Assembly (NCBI GenBank): GCA_043101635.1 | Contig: JBICIE010000299.1 | Span: 1-10,953, forward strand | From: CAYMJK01 sp043101635 | GTDB taxonomy: Bacteria; Planctomycetota; Phycisphaerae; Phycisphaerales; UBA1924 | DNA: 10,953 bases | Reading direction: 5' to 3' | Shown: positions 4,688 to 10,953 of the stretch, piece by piece | Layout of the letters: the number at the start of each line of letters is the position of its first letter | Numbering within the stretch: position 1 is the first letter of the stretch | Notes under the pieces: model-generated | Told to the model about the DNA's origin: nothing | What the model saw: only the letters and a program-made list of their open reading frames with translations | Databases searched by the model: none | Position numbers and translations under genes: made by a program

Positions 4688-6822
4688 TCCACCCTGACGC
4701 CGAGACCGAACCTGCCGGGCCAGCCGACGGGGCCACGGGGCAGTCGCGCTTCCTCAACCGCGATCTGTCGTGGCTGGAGTTCAACGCGCGGGTGCTGGCG
4801 CAGGCGCGGGATGATCGGCTGCCGCTGCTGGAGCGGGTGAAGTTCCTGGCGATCTTCACGAGCAACCTCGACGAGTTCTTCATGAAGCGTGTGGGGCTGC
4901 TGCGCCGGCAGATCGAGGCGGGGATCGAGCAGCCCGCGCCGGACGGGATGACGCCGCGCCAGCAACTGGAGGCGGCCGGGCAGTTCGTCAGTGAGCTGCA
5001 GCGCGAGCAGGCGCGGCTGTACCAGGAGGAGATTCACCCGGCGCTGCGGGCCGCGGGGATCGAGATCCTGACATACGGCGATCTGGCGCTGGAGGATCGG
5101 CAGCGCATCGACGCGTGGTTTGCGCAGAACGCGTTTCCGATCCTGACGCCGCTGGCGGTGGATCCGGGGCACCGGTTCCCGTTCATCAGCAACCTGTCGG
5201 AGAATCTGGGTGTGATGCTGGCGTCGCCGCAGACCGGCGAGCGGCTGTTTGCGCGGGTGAAGATCCCGGACACGCTGCCGCGCTTCGTGCTGGTGGACGC
5301 CCCGGGGGAGGCGCCGGCGCCGGGGGCGCAGGCGGCGCGGTTCGTGTCGCTGGAGCAGATCATCCGCAACAACCTGGATGACCTGTTTCCCGGGCTGACC
5401 ATTCTGTCGACGCTGGCGTTCCGGGTGACGCGGCACGCGGTGATCGAAACCGATGACGACGTGATCAACGTGCTGGAGTCGGTCGAGAGCGAACTGCGGC
5501 GGAAGCGGTTTGCCCGGGCCCTGCGCCTGGAGGTGACCGGGGACGCGGACCCGGCGCTGCTGAAGTTCGTGACGGCGGGGCTGAAGCTGTCGCCTTCGGC
5601 AGTGTACGTGCGCTCCGGGCCGCTGGAGTACGGCGATCTGCTGCAGATCGTGGAACTGGAGCGGCCGGACCTGAAGATCGCGCCGTGGACGCCGGCCAAG
5701 CCGGCCCGGCTGGCGACCGAGCAGGACATCTTCAGCGTGATCCGCGAGCGGGACGTGCTGCTGCACCATCCGTACGAGTCGTTCAACGCCTCGGTCGAGG
5801 CGTTCATCGCGGCGGCGGCGCGGGATCCGGATGTGCTGGCGATCAAGCAGACGATCTATCGCACCAGCCGGGACTCTCCGTTCGTGGCGTCGCTGGTGCG
5901 CGCGGCGGAGCAGGGCAAGCAGGTAGCGTGCCTGGTGGAGCTTCGGGCCCGGTTCGACGAGCACAAGAACGTGCGGTTTGCCCGCGTGCTGGAGAAGGCC
6001 GGGGTGCACGTGGCCTACGGCGTGGTCGGGCTCAAGACGCACAGCAAGACTTCGATCGTGGTGCGGCGGGAGGGCAGGCAGCTTCGCACCTACGCCCACG
6101 TCGGCACGGGCAACTATCACCCGGCGACGGCGCAACTCTACACGGATCTGAGCCTGCTGACCTGCGACGGGCGCATCACCAGCGAGGTGGTGGACCTGTT
6201 CAACGCCCTGACGGGGCGATCGCTGAAGGACAACTACGAGCGGCTGCTGGTGGCGCCGTACACCATGCGCCGGCGCTTCTACGAACTGATCGACCGGGAG
6301 ATCGAGCTGGCGCGGCAGGGCAGGCCGGGGCGGATCATCGCGAAGTTCAACACGCTGGAGGACCGGCGCATCACCGACCGGCTGTATGAGGCGTCGGGCG
6401 CGGGGGTGCAGATCGACCTGATCGTGCGCGGCTTCTGCTGCCTGCGCCCGGGCGTGCCGGGGATGAGCGAGAACATCCGGGTGATGAGCGTGATCGGGCG
6501 CTTCCTGGAGCATTCGCGGATCTTCTACTTCGGGGCGGGCCGGGAGGATCCGCTGGATGGGGACTGGTTCATCGGTTCGGCGGACTGGATGTACCGGAAC
6601 CTGAACAACCGGGTGGAGGCGACCTGTCCGGTGTACGACGCCGAGGCGCGGTCGCGCCTGCACGAGATCCTGGATGTGATGCTGCGCGACCATCGCAACG
6701 CCTGGGATTTGATGCCGGACGGGTCGTACGCCCGGCGGGAGCCGCCGCCCGGCGCTGCGCCGGACAGCCCGGAGGCCGCGGGCGTGTTCCGGACGCTGAT
6801 GGCGCGTGCCGCGGCGGGGTAG
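4684..6822 (+). CDS. ppk1: Polyphosphate kinase 1
   Basis: A 712-residue PPK1, the usual length, that reversibly makes long-chain inorganic polyphosphate from ATP. Family landmarks run in order: FLNRDLSWLEFNARVL (N-terminal domain, about residues 22-37), TSNLDEFFMKRVG (about 59-71), TPLAVDPGHRFPF, then the two phospholipase-D-like catalytic domains. The autophosphorylated histidine is His453 in LKTHSKT, and His472 in YAHVGTGNYH lies 19 residues later, the same distance as His435 to His454 in the E. coli enzyme. His610 in FLEHSRIF corresponds to the third conserved histidine, and SADWMYRNLNNRVE follows. All catalytic positions appear intact. The start ATG overlaps the preceding stop (ATGA at 4684-4687), with a weak GGCGGAG upstream. 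The next gene begins 9 bp after the stop, so the three genes probably form one transcript. No phosphate-regulon box was recognised upstream. Confidence 0.97.
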   Translation: MIHPDAETEPAGPADGATGQSRFLNRDLSWLEFNARVLAQARDDRLPLLERVKFLAIFTSNLDEFFMKRVGLLRRQIEAGIEQPAPDGMTPRQQLEAAGQFVSELQREQARLYQEEIHPALRAAGIEILTYGDLALEDRQRIDAWFAQNAFPILTPLAVDPGHRFPFISNLSENLGVMLASPQTGERLFARVKIPDTLPRFVLVDAPGEAPAPGAQAARFVSLEQIIRNNLDDLFPGLTILSTLAFRVTRHAVIETDDDVINVLESVESELRRKRFARALRLEVTGDADPALLKFVTAGLKLSPSAVYVRSGPLEYGDLLQIVELERPDLKIAPWTPAKPARLATEQDIFSVIRERDVLLHHPYESFNASVEAFIAAAARDPDVLAIKQTIYRTSRDSPFVASLVRAAEQGKQVACLVELRARFDEHKNVRFARVLEKAGVHVAYGVVGLKTHSKTSIVVRREGRQLRTYAHVGTGNYHPATAQLYTDLSLLTCDGRITSEVVDLFNALTGRSLKDNYERLLVAPYTMRRRFYELIDREIELARQGRPGRIIAKFNTLEDRRITDRLYEASGAGVQIDLIVRGFCCLRPGVPGMSENIRVMSVIGRFLEHSRIFYFGAGREDPLDGDWFIGSADWMYRNLNNRVEATCPVYDAEARSRLHEILDVMLRDHRNAWDLMPDGSYARREPPPGAAPDSPEAAGVFRTLMARAAAG

Positions 6823-6831
6823 ACTGCGGCC

Positions 6832-8286
6832 ATGGACGATCTGCTGCACGAGGCCCGCGCTGCGCTGGGCGCCGGAGATGTCGAACAGGGCGCCTCGCTG
6901 CTGGAGGCGGCGCTGCGCGCCGATCCCGAGAGTGTGGATGCGGCCCACCTGCTGGGGCGGGCGCGGTTCATGCTGGGGGATCACGCGGGCGCCGCGGCGA
7001 TCCTGCGGGAGGCGTCCGGGCGCCAGCCGGGCTCGGCGGAGCTGGCGCACGACCTGGGCTTCGTGCTGCAGCGTCTTGGCCGGTTCGACGAGGCGGAGGC
7101 GCAGTACCGGCGGGCGATGGAACTGGATGGGACCGGCGACGGCGTGGGCGCGCAGGCGCTGGCGGCGATGGCCGAGCTGAAGCGGATGACGGGCGATCTC
7201 GACGGCGCATGGGAACTGGCCTCCGGGGCGTACCAGCGGGGCGTGCGCGACGCGCGCGTGGTGATCACTTATGCGCGTCTCTGCGCGCGCAAGGGCGAGG
7301 CGAACCAGGGCGGGGCGATCCTGGCGCAGATCATCAACCAGCTTAGCGACCGGAACCTGCGCAGCGAGGCGGCCTTTGCCCTGGGCGAGATCTGCGACAA
7401 GCTGGGGCGCTACGACGACGCCTTCCGGGCCTATGCGCATGGCAACGAGATGATGAGCGGACGGTTCGACGCCGAGGGGTACCGGCGCGGGGTCGAGCAG
7501 GTGATCCTGGGCTGGGGACGGGGGGTGCTGGACAACATCCCGCGGGGGCTGCGCTCGGCCAAGCCGATCTTCATCGTGGGCATGTTCCGCAGCGGCACTT
7601 CGCTGGTAGAGCAGATCCTGGCGAGCCACCCGCTGATCGCCGGCGCCGGCGAATTGAACCTGATGCAGCCGCTGGCGCGCGAGTTGAGCGGCGGCGCAGC
7701 ACTGGTGGCCAACCCGGGCGCGCTCGATGGCGAGCGGCTGCGCCGGGCGGCTTCCGAGCAGCTTGATGCGATGGAAGCCGCGGCGGCCGAGCAGGGCAAA
7801 CCCGGCGCGGTGCGCATCACCGACAAGACGCCGACGAACTACGAGCACCTCGGCCTGATCGCGGCGATGTTCCCGCAGGCGCGCATCATCCACTGCGTGC
7901 GCGACCCCTTGGACACGTGCCTGTCGATCTACTTCCAGCGGTTCGAGGGGCGCAGCGCCTGCTGGACGAAGCTGGGGTGGATCGGCGCCATCTACCGGCA
8001 GTACCACGCGCTGATGGGCCACTGGCCGGGGGTGATCGACCTGCCGGTGCTGCACATGCCCTACGAGCAGCTTGTGGATGACCTGGAGGGACAGACCCTG
8101 CGGCTGCTGGAGTTCGCCGGCGTGCCGTTCCATGAAGCCTGCCTGCGGTTCCACGAGGCCGACCGCGTGACCATGACCGCCAGCAACGAGCAGGTCCGCC
8201 AGCCGATCTACTCCAGCAGCGTGGGGCGCTGGCGGAATTACAGCGCCCACCTGGGGGAGCTGCGCCGGGCGCTGGGGATGATGTAG
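6832..8286 (+). CDS. TPR-repeat sulfotransferase family protein
   Basis: A 484-residue fusion. Residues about 1-215 are tetratricopeptide-like helices (for example LGRARFMLGDHAGAAAILRE and LGRFDEAEAQYRRAMELD), probably for protein binding. Residues about 245-484 form a PAPS-dependent sulfotransferase domain: the 5'-phosphosulfate loop FIVGMFRSGTSLVEQIL (247-263), Glu273 in GAGELN, DKTPTN (331-336), and the 3'-phosphate-binding strand-helix IIHCVRDPLDTCLSIY (352-367) with Arg357. The terminal RQPIYSSSVGRWRNY (456-470) is typical of the TPR-linked group. No signal peptide or membrane segment is seen, so it should act in the cytoplasm; the acceptor (glycan, lipid or peptide) is unknown. It starts 9 bp after ppk1 with no Shine-Dalgarno site, consistent with coupled translation. 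Its link to polyphosphate is not evident. Confidence 0.9.
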   Translation: MDDLLHEARAALGAGDVEQGASLLEAALRADPESVDAAHLLGRARFMLGDHAGAAAILREASGRQPGSAELAHDLGFVLQRLGRFDEAEAQYRRAMELDGTGDGVGAQALAAMAELKRMTGDLDGAWELASGAYQRGVRDARVVITYARLCARKGEANQGGAILAQIINQLSDRNLRSEAAFALGEICDKLGRYDDAFRAYAHGNEMMSGRFDAEGYRRGVEQVILGWGRGVLDNIPRGLRSAKPIFIVGMFRSGTSLVEQILASHPLIAGAGELNLMQPLARELSGGAALVANPGALDGERLRRAASEQLDAMEAAAAEQGKPGAVRITDKTPTNYEHLGLIAAMFPQARIIHCVRDPLDTCLSIYFQRFEGRSACWTKLGWIGAIYRQYHALMGHWPGVIDLPVLHMPYEQLVDDLEGQTLRLLEFAGVPFHEACLRFHEADRVTMTASNEQVRQPIYSSSVGRWRNYSAHLGELRRALGMM

Positions 8287-8320
8287 GGCGGCGATTGGGC
8301 GCCCGTTCGCTACGCGGCCG

Positions 8321-8329
8321 TGTTATAGT
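8321..8329 (+). promoter_or_regulatory. Extended -10 promoter candidate
   Basis: TGTTATAGT fits the extended -10 form TGnTATAAT with one mismatch. I find no good -35 at the expected spacing, which is normal for extended -10 promoters. A start near 8336 would give a leader of about 77 bases for the secreted protein gene. It is the best promoter-like sequence in the window and lies in the only sizeable gap between the sulfotransferase and this gene. Confidence 0.5.
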
Positions 8330-8362
8330 GCTTGCACAAAGATCCGCGGCCGGTTACGTTGG

Positions 8363-8387
8363 AAGGCGACGTGTACTGACACGCCTT
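8363..8387 (+). other. Leader hairpin before the secreted-protein gene
   Basis: AAGGCG (8363-8368) and TGT (8372-8374) pair with ACA (8379-8381) and CGCCTT (8382-8387) around the loop ACTG, giving nine pairs with a three-base bulge (ACG, 8369-8371). It ends ten bases before the AGGAGG site, so it could influence translation or message stability. It is not followed by a T run, so it is not an intrinsic terminator. It resembles no riboswitch I know. Confidence 0.35.
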
Positions 8388-8397
8388 AGCGGCCTTC

Positions 8398-8403
8398 AGG
8401 AGG
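8398..8403 (+). promoter_or_regulatory. Strong Shine-Dalgarno site
   Basis: A full AGGAGG lies nine bases before the ATG at 8413. It fixes the start of the secreted repeat protein and stands out because the other genes here have weak or no such site. Confidence 0.85.
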
Positions 8404-8412
8404 ACGCCTGTC

Positions 8413-10740
8413 ATGCGATGGTCTCTCCCGGCGATCCTGTGTGTCCACATGCTCATTGCATCGGCCGCCGGTCAGCCCCGGTGGTCGGAGGAGTTCTGCC
8501 TGGTCGAGTTCTTCGGTCCGTCCAGTGACGACCTCTACGCGATGGTCGCGGGCGATCTCGGAGAGGGCGAGCGCCTGTGGCTCGGCGGCGCGTTCACCGG
8601 GTGCGCCGGCCTGACGTGTACGAGCGTGGTCGAGTGGAACGGCCTGACCTGGCGCAACATGCCGGGCGCGCCGCCTTCGGTACGGGCGCTGGCCCTCTTC
8701 AATCACGGCGCCGGCCCCGAGTTGTACGCCGGCAGCGCGGCGGGTCTGCACCGCTGGACAGGCGGAGGATGGGAGGATCTCGACGTGACCGGCGCCGTGC
8801 ACGCGCTCGCCGTGTGGAACGATGGGCGCGGCGCAGCGCTCTACGCCGGCGGCGCGTTCACCAGCGCCGGCGGCGATCCGGCATCCAACCTGGCGCGCTG
8901 GGACGGGGCATCCTGGGAAGCGGTCGGCGCAGGAACCGACGGTCCCGTCAACGCTCTGGCGGGTTTCGACCCGGGCGATGGCCGGCTGTACATCGGCGGC
9001 GCCTTCACAACTGCGGGCAGCGCCGGCGCTTTGAATGTCGCGGCGTGGGACGGCGCCGCATTCGCCGCGCTGGGCGCCGGACTCGACGGCGCCGTCAACG
9101 CACTCGCGTGGTACGACGGCCCCGGCAAGCCCGAGATGTTCGCCGGGGGCGCGTTCAGGAGCCCGGGCGACCGGCTGGCGTCCTGGAACGGCGTCCAGTG
9201 GAAGGCGCTGTATCCGCTCTCCGGGGAGGTCTACGCCATGGCCCGCGTGACGGCGCAGGGCCGCGACCTGCTCGGTGTCACTGGCAGGTTCCAGGGCGTC
9301 ACCACGTTCACGCGCGGGCTGCTTCTCTGGGACGGCGAGGCGCCGGTCGTTCCTCCGGACTGGTCGCCCCAGTTCCCACGGTGCCTCGCCATGTTCGATT
9401 CCGGCAAGGGCGCGGCATTGCACATCGGTGGAGGCGACGGCATCAACCCCCGTCCGGCGCGGCTCGAGCAGGACCGCTGGGCGTCGCTCGGCGTCGGCTT
9501 CCGGAACTACACCAGCCACGGCACATCGCGCATTTCCGCCCTCGCTGCACTTGACGGCGGAGATCGACTCGGCGCGGCGGGACATCCGAACGACGCCGTC
9601 GCCTGGGATGGGCAGCGCTGGGACTACTTCGGCGGCCCGGTTCCGTCGGCGCCGTGGGTCGACAGCGTGCCCGTCGCGCACGCGCTGGCGCCCTTCGAGG
9701 GCGCCTTGTACCTGCTTGGCTGGTACGGCCCGTACCCGGAGATGAACTTCCTGCTGCGCACGACCGGCGCAGGCTGGAGCCCGCTGCCATGGCGGCTGGA
9801 GGCGTGCGCCACGACTACCCGCTGCGGGCCGGGGGGAGGCGGCGACATGCTCGTGCACGACGATGGGCGCGGCGAGGCCCTGTTCGTCACCGCGTCGATC
9901 GAGCGAGCCGGTGGCGCGCCGACAGCGAAGGGCATTGCCCGCTGGGATGGGGAGGTGTGGTCCACCCTCGGCCTCGGTCTGCGCCGGATGGACGGCAGTC
10001 ATGGCGAGGGCCGGGCTCTGGCCACGTTCGACGATGGCGCAGGCGAGGCGCTGTATGTGGGCGGCGACTTTGCGTTTGCCGGCGAGGTCGAGGCGACCGG
10101 CGTCGCGCGATGGGACGGCGCCCGGTGGAGTGCTCTTGCCGAGGGTGTGCAGGGCGTGGTCAGCACTCTGGCCGTGCATGACGATGGGACCGGCCCCTCA
10201 CTGTTTGCGGCGGGCGAGTTCATCGCGGCGGGCGGCTTGGCGATCAACGTGGCGCGCTGGGACGGGGCTCGATGGTGGCCTGTCGGCGACGGGCTGGATG
10301 GGCCGGTCCAGGCGTTGGCGTCGTTCGACGATGGGCGCGGGCCGGGACTCTTTGCGGCGGGCTCGTTCGGCGCAAGCGGAAGCGAGCCGGCACACAACAT
10401 CGCTCGCTGGGATGGCGGCCGGTGGGATGCGGTCGGCGGCGGGCTCGACAGCCGCGCTGTTGCGCTGCAGGTGATCGAGACGCCGCCGCTTGGGCCCGCG
10501 CTGTATGTCGGTGGCTACTTCCGTCAAGCGGGCATGACGCCGTCCAGCCGCATCGCCAAGTGGATCGCCAACCGTTGCCGCGTCGATCTCGATGGCGATG
10601 GCGCGCTGACCCTCTTCGACTTCCTCACGTTCTTCAACCTCTTCGCCGCCGGCGACCTCGCCGCGGATTTCGATGGCGATGGGGAACTGACGGTGTTCGA
10701 CTTCCTGGCGTTTCAGGATGAGTTTGGGGCGGGGTGCTGA
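8413..10740 (+). CDS. Secreted WDG-repeat (beta-propeller-like) protein with C-terminal GC-type dockerin domain
   Basis: A 775-residue exported protein of unknown function. Residues 1-20 form a signal peptide: MRW, then hydrophobic LPAILCVHMLIASA, with cleavage likely at ASA-AG or AAG-Q. Residues about 72-713 hold roughly 13 units of about 45-50 residues, each with a WDG-x-x-W core, then a short 'G-L/V-D-G-x-V-x-A-L' segment and a 'LYxGGxF' strand, which suggests one or two beta-propellers. Units 5-9 are degenerate. A dockerin-like tail follows at 722-775 with two EF-hand loops: Asp725/727/729...Asp736 and Asp752/754/756...Asp763, each followed by FDFL. It ends GAGC. This matches the 'GC-type dockerin domain-anchored' proteins of Phycisphaerales, thought to be surface or envelope proteins. 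No catalytic motif was seen. The AGGAGG at 8398-8403 supports the start, and the gene appears to be monocistronic. Confidence 0.92.
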   Translation: MRWSLPAILCVHMLIASAAGQPRWSEEFCLVEFFGPSSDDLYAMVAGDLGEGERLWLGGAFTGCAGLTCTSVVEWNGLTWRNMPGAPPSVRALALFNHGAGPELYAGSAAGLHRWTGGGWEDLDVTGAVHALAVWNDGRGAALYAGGAFTSAGGDPASNLARWDGASWEAVGAGTDGPVNALAGFDPGDGRLYIGGAFTTAGSAGALNVAAWDGAAFAALGAGLDGAVNALAWYDGPGKPEMFAGGAFRSPGDRLASWNGVQWKALYPLSGEVYAMARVTAQGRDLLGVTGRFQGVTTFTRGLLLWDGEAPVVPPDWSPQFPRCLAMFDSGKGAALHIGGGDGINPRPARLEQDRWASLGVGFRNYTSHGTSRISALAALDGGDRLGAAGHPNDAVAWDGQRWDYFGGPVPSAPWVDSVPVAHALAPFEGALYLLGWYGPYPEMNFLLRTTGAGWSPLPWRLEACATTTRCGPGGGGDMLVHDDGRGEALFVTASIERAGGAPTAKGIARWDGEVWSTLGLGLRRMDGSHGEGRALATFDDGAGEALYVGGDFAFAGEVEATGVARWDGARWSALAEGVQGVVSTLAVHDDGTGPSLFAAGEFIAAGGLAINVARWDGARWWPVGDGLDGPVQALASFDDGRGPGLFAAGSFGASGSEPAHNIARWDGGRWDAVGGGLDSRAVALQVIETPPLGPALYVGGYFRQAGMTPSSRIAKWIANRCRVDLDGDGALTLFDFLTFFNLFAAGDLAADFDGDGELTVFDFLAFQDEFGAGC
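8626..10551 (+). repeat. About 13 tandem WDG repeats encoded in the secreted protein
   Basis: The clearest units read LARWDGASWEAVGAG, VAAWDGAAFAALGAG, IARWDGEVWSTLGLG, VARWDGARWSALAEG, VARWDGARWWPVGDG and IARWDGGRWDAVGGG. Each is followed about 15-20 residues later by a L-Y/F-x-G/A-G-x-F strand. The period is about 48 residues. The last three units, near the C terminus, are the most alike, suggesting recent duplication, while units 5-9 have drifted and include irregular insertions. Confidence 0.85.
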
Positions 10741-10746
10741 AAGAGC

Positions 10747-10764
10747 CCCGAGCGCGAGCTCGGG
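10747..10764. terminator. Hairpin at the stop codon, inverted copy of the downstream terminators
   Basis: CCCGAGC (10747-10753) pairs perfectly with GCTCGGG (10758-10764) around the tetraloop GCGA, six bases after the stop codon. Read on the plus strand no T run follows. Read on the minus strand the hairpin is followed by GGCTCTTTCA, so it may mainly stop transcription entering from the right. It could serve both directions. Confidence 0.5.
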
Positions 10765-10808
10765 TGGCCGGCGTTGCGCACGGGGGCGACCGGGGTGGAC
10801 CAAGGCGG

Positions 10809-10839
10809 AGGGCCCCTGAGCTCGCGCTCAGGGCTCTTT
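10809..10839 (+). terminator. Intrinsic terminator-like hairpin, copy 1
   Basis: CCCTGAGC (10814-10821) pairs with GCTCAGGG (10826-10833) around TCGC: eight perfect pairs, extended outward by about four more past a bulged C at 10813. The right arm runs into GCTCTTTC, a short T-rich tail. It lies about 70 bases after the secreted-protein stop codon and is the best plus-strand terminator for that gene. Confidence 0.65.
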
Positions 10840-10882
10840 CGCTGTTGTGCGGTCGTGGGTCGGCGCGGTCCAATCCTTGAGG

Positions 10883-10913
10883 AGGGCCCCTGAACTCGCG
10901 CTCAGGGCTCTTT
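10883..10913 (+). terminator. Intrinsic terminator-like hairpin, copy 2
   Basis: This is the second tandem copy, identical to the hairpin at 10809-10839 except that A at 10894 replaces G. The change creates an A-C mismatch one pair from the loop, so this copy should be slightly weaker. The CTCTTTC tail is kept. Confidence 0.6.
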
Positions 10914-10953
10914 CGCTGTTGTGCGGTCGTGGGTCGGCGCGGTCCAATCCTTG

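Larger units (their letters stand above)
10741..10953. other. Non-coding region after the last gene with three related hairpins
   Basis: These 213 bases contain no credible gene. They hold an inverted hairpin copy at 10747-10764 and a 74-bp tandem repeat from 10807 to the window end, each unit carrying a terminator-like hairpin. The short stretch of about 10770-10806 between them shows nothing I recognise. Confidence 0.7.
10807..10953. repeat. 74-bp tandem direct repeat, two copies, second cut by window end
   Basis: Unit 1 is 10807-10880 and unit 2 is 10881-10953. They differ at a single base in 73 compared: G at 10820 against A at 10894. Each unit contains a terminator-like hairpin and then a stretch ending GGTCCAATCCTTG. 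The array may continue beyond the window. Such high identity points to recent duplication or ongoing copy-number change. Confidence 0.95.

Noticed and set aside
4672..8250. A 1192-codon open frame on the minus strand opposite ppk1 and the sulfotransferase
   Set aside because: Both plus-strand genes are identified by catalytic motifs. The minus frame is a codon-bias shadow typical of high-GC DNA; its product is Arg/His/Gln/Pro-rich with no recognisable domain.
8413..8475. Lipoprotein signal for the secreted protein (Cys10)
   Set aside because: Cys10 lies inside the hydrophobic core of the signal peptide rather than at a lipobox after it; an ordinary signal-peptidase I site near residues 18-20 fits better.
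8386..10179. A 597-codon minus-strand open frame opposite the secreted protein
   Set aside because: It mirrors the repeated WDG codons and has no family motif, while the plus frame has a signal peptide, Shine-Dalgarno site and dockerin tail.
10807..10953. CRISPR array
   Set aside because: The 74-bp units repeat end to end with no variable spacers and contain terminator hairpins; no cas gene is present.

Overview
The window is very GC-rich (about 70% by eye) and is most plausibly chromosomal DNA from a planctomycete of the Phycisphaerae. The strongest pointer is the last gene: a secreted protein of about 13 WDG repeats ending in a double-EF-hand, dockerin-like tail that closes on Gly-Ala-Gly-Cys. 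This is the 'GC-type dockerin' ending I associate with Phycisphaerales. Weak or missing Shine-Dalgarno sites at most starts and many short GC palindromes between genes fit this, but the assignment is an inference.

Left part (1-4306). A lineage-specific hypothetical gene (49-1131) has a conserved-looking helical core and a low-complexity tail that runs through palindromic repeat DNA. A 154-bp gap with further palindromes follows, then a single-domain, cobalamin-independent MetE-like methyltransferase (1286-2488) with all four zinc ligands. It converges, with only 7 bp between stop codons, on a minus-strand alpha-D-phosphohexomutase (2496-3968; phosphoglucosamine or phosphomannomutase type). 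A 338-bp divergent intergenic region (3969-4306) carries one perfect DnaA-box consensus, degenerate relatives of it, a locally AT-richer patch and a direct repeat.

Middle part (4307-8286). Three plus-strand genes form a tight transcription unit. The first is a small 6-pyruvoyl-tetrahydropterin-synthase/QueD-family protein that has the zinc ligands and an E-x2-HGH motif but lacks the usual Cys/Asp-His triad. Its stop overlaps the start of polyphosphate kinase 1 by ATGA. After 9 bp comes a TPR-sulfotransferase fusion. The pterin, polyphosphate and sulfotransfer steps have no obvious shared pathway.

Right part (8287-10953). A leader with an extended -10 promoter candidate, a hairpin and a textbook AGGAGG site precedes the secreted repeat protein (8413-10740). 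Downstream lie three related terminator-like hairpins: one inverted copy right at the stop codon and two inside a 74-bp tandem repeat that reaches the window edge.

No tRNA, rRNA, CRISPR array, transposase or phage gene is visible. Very long minus-strand open frames opposite ppk and the last gene are judged to be high-GC codon shadows.
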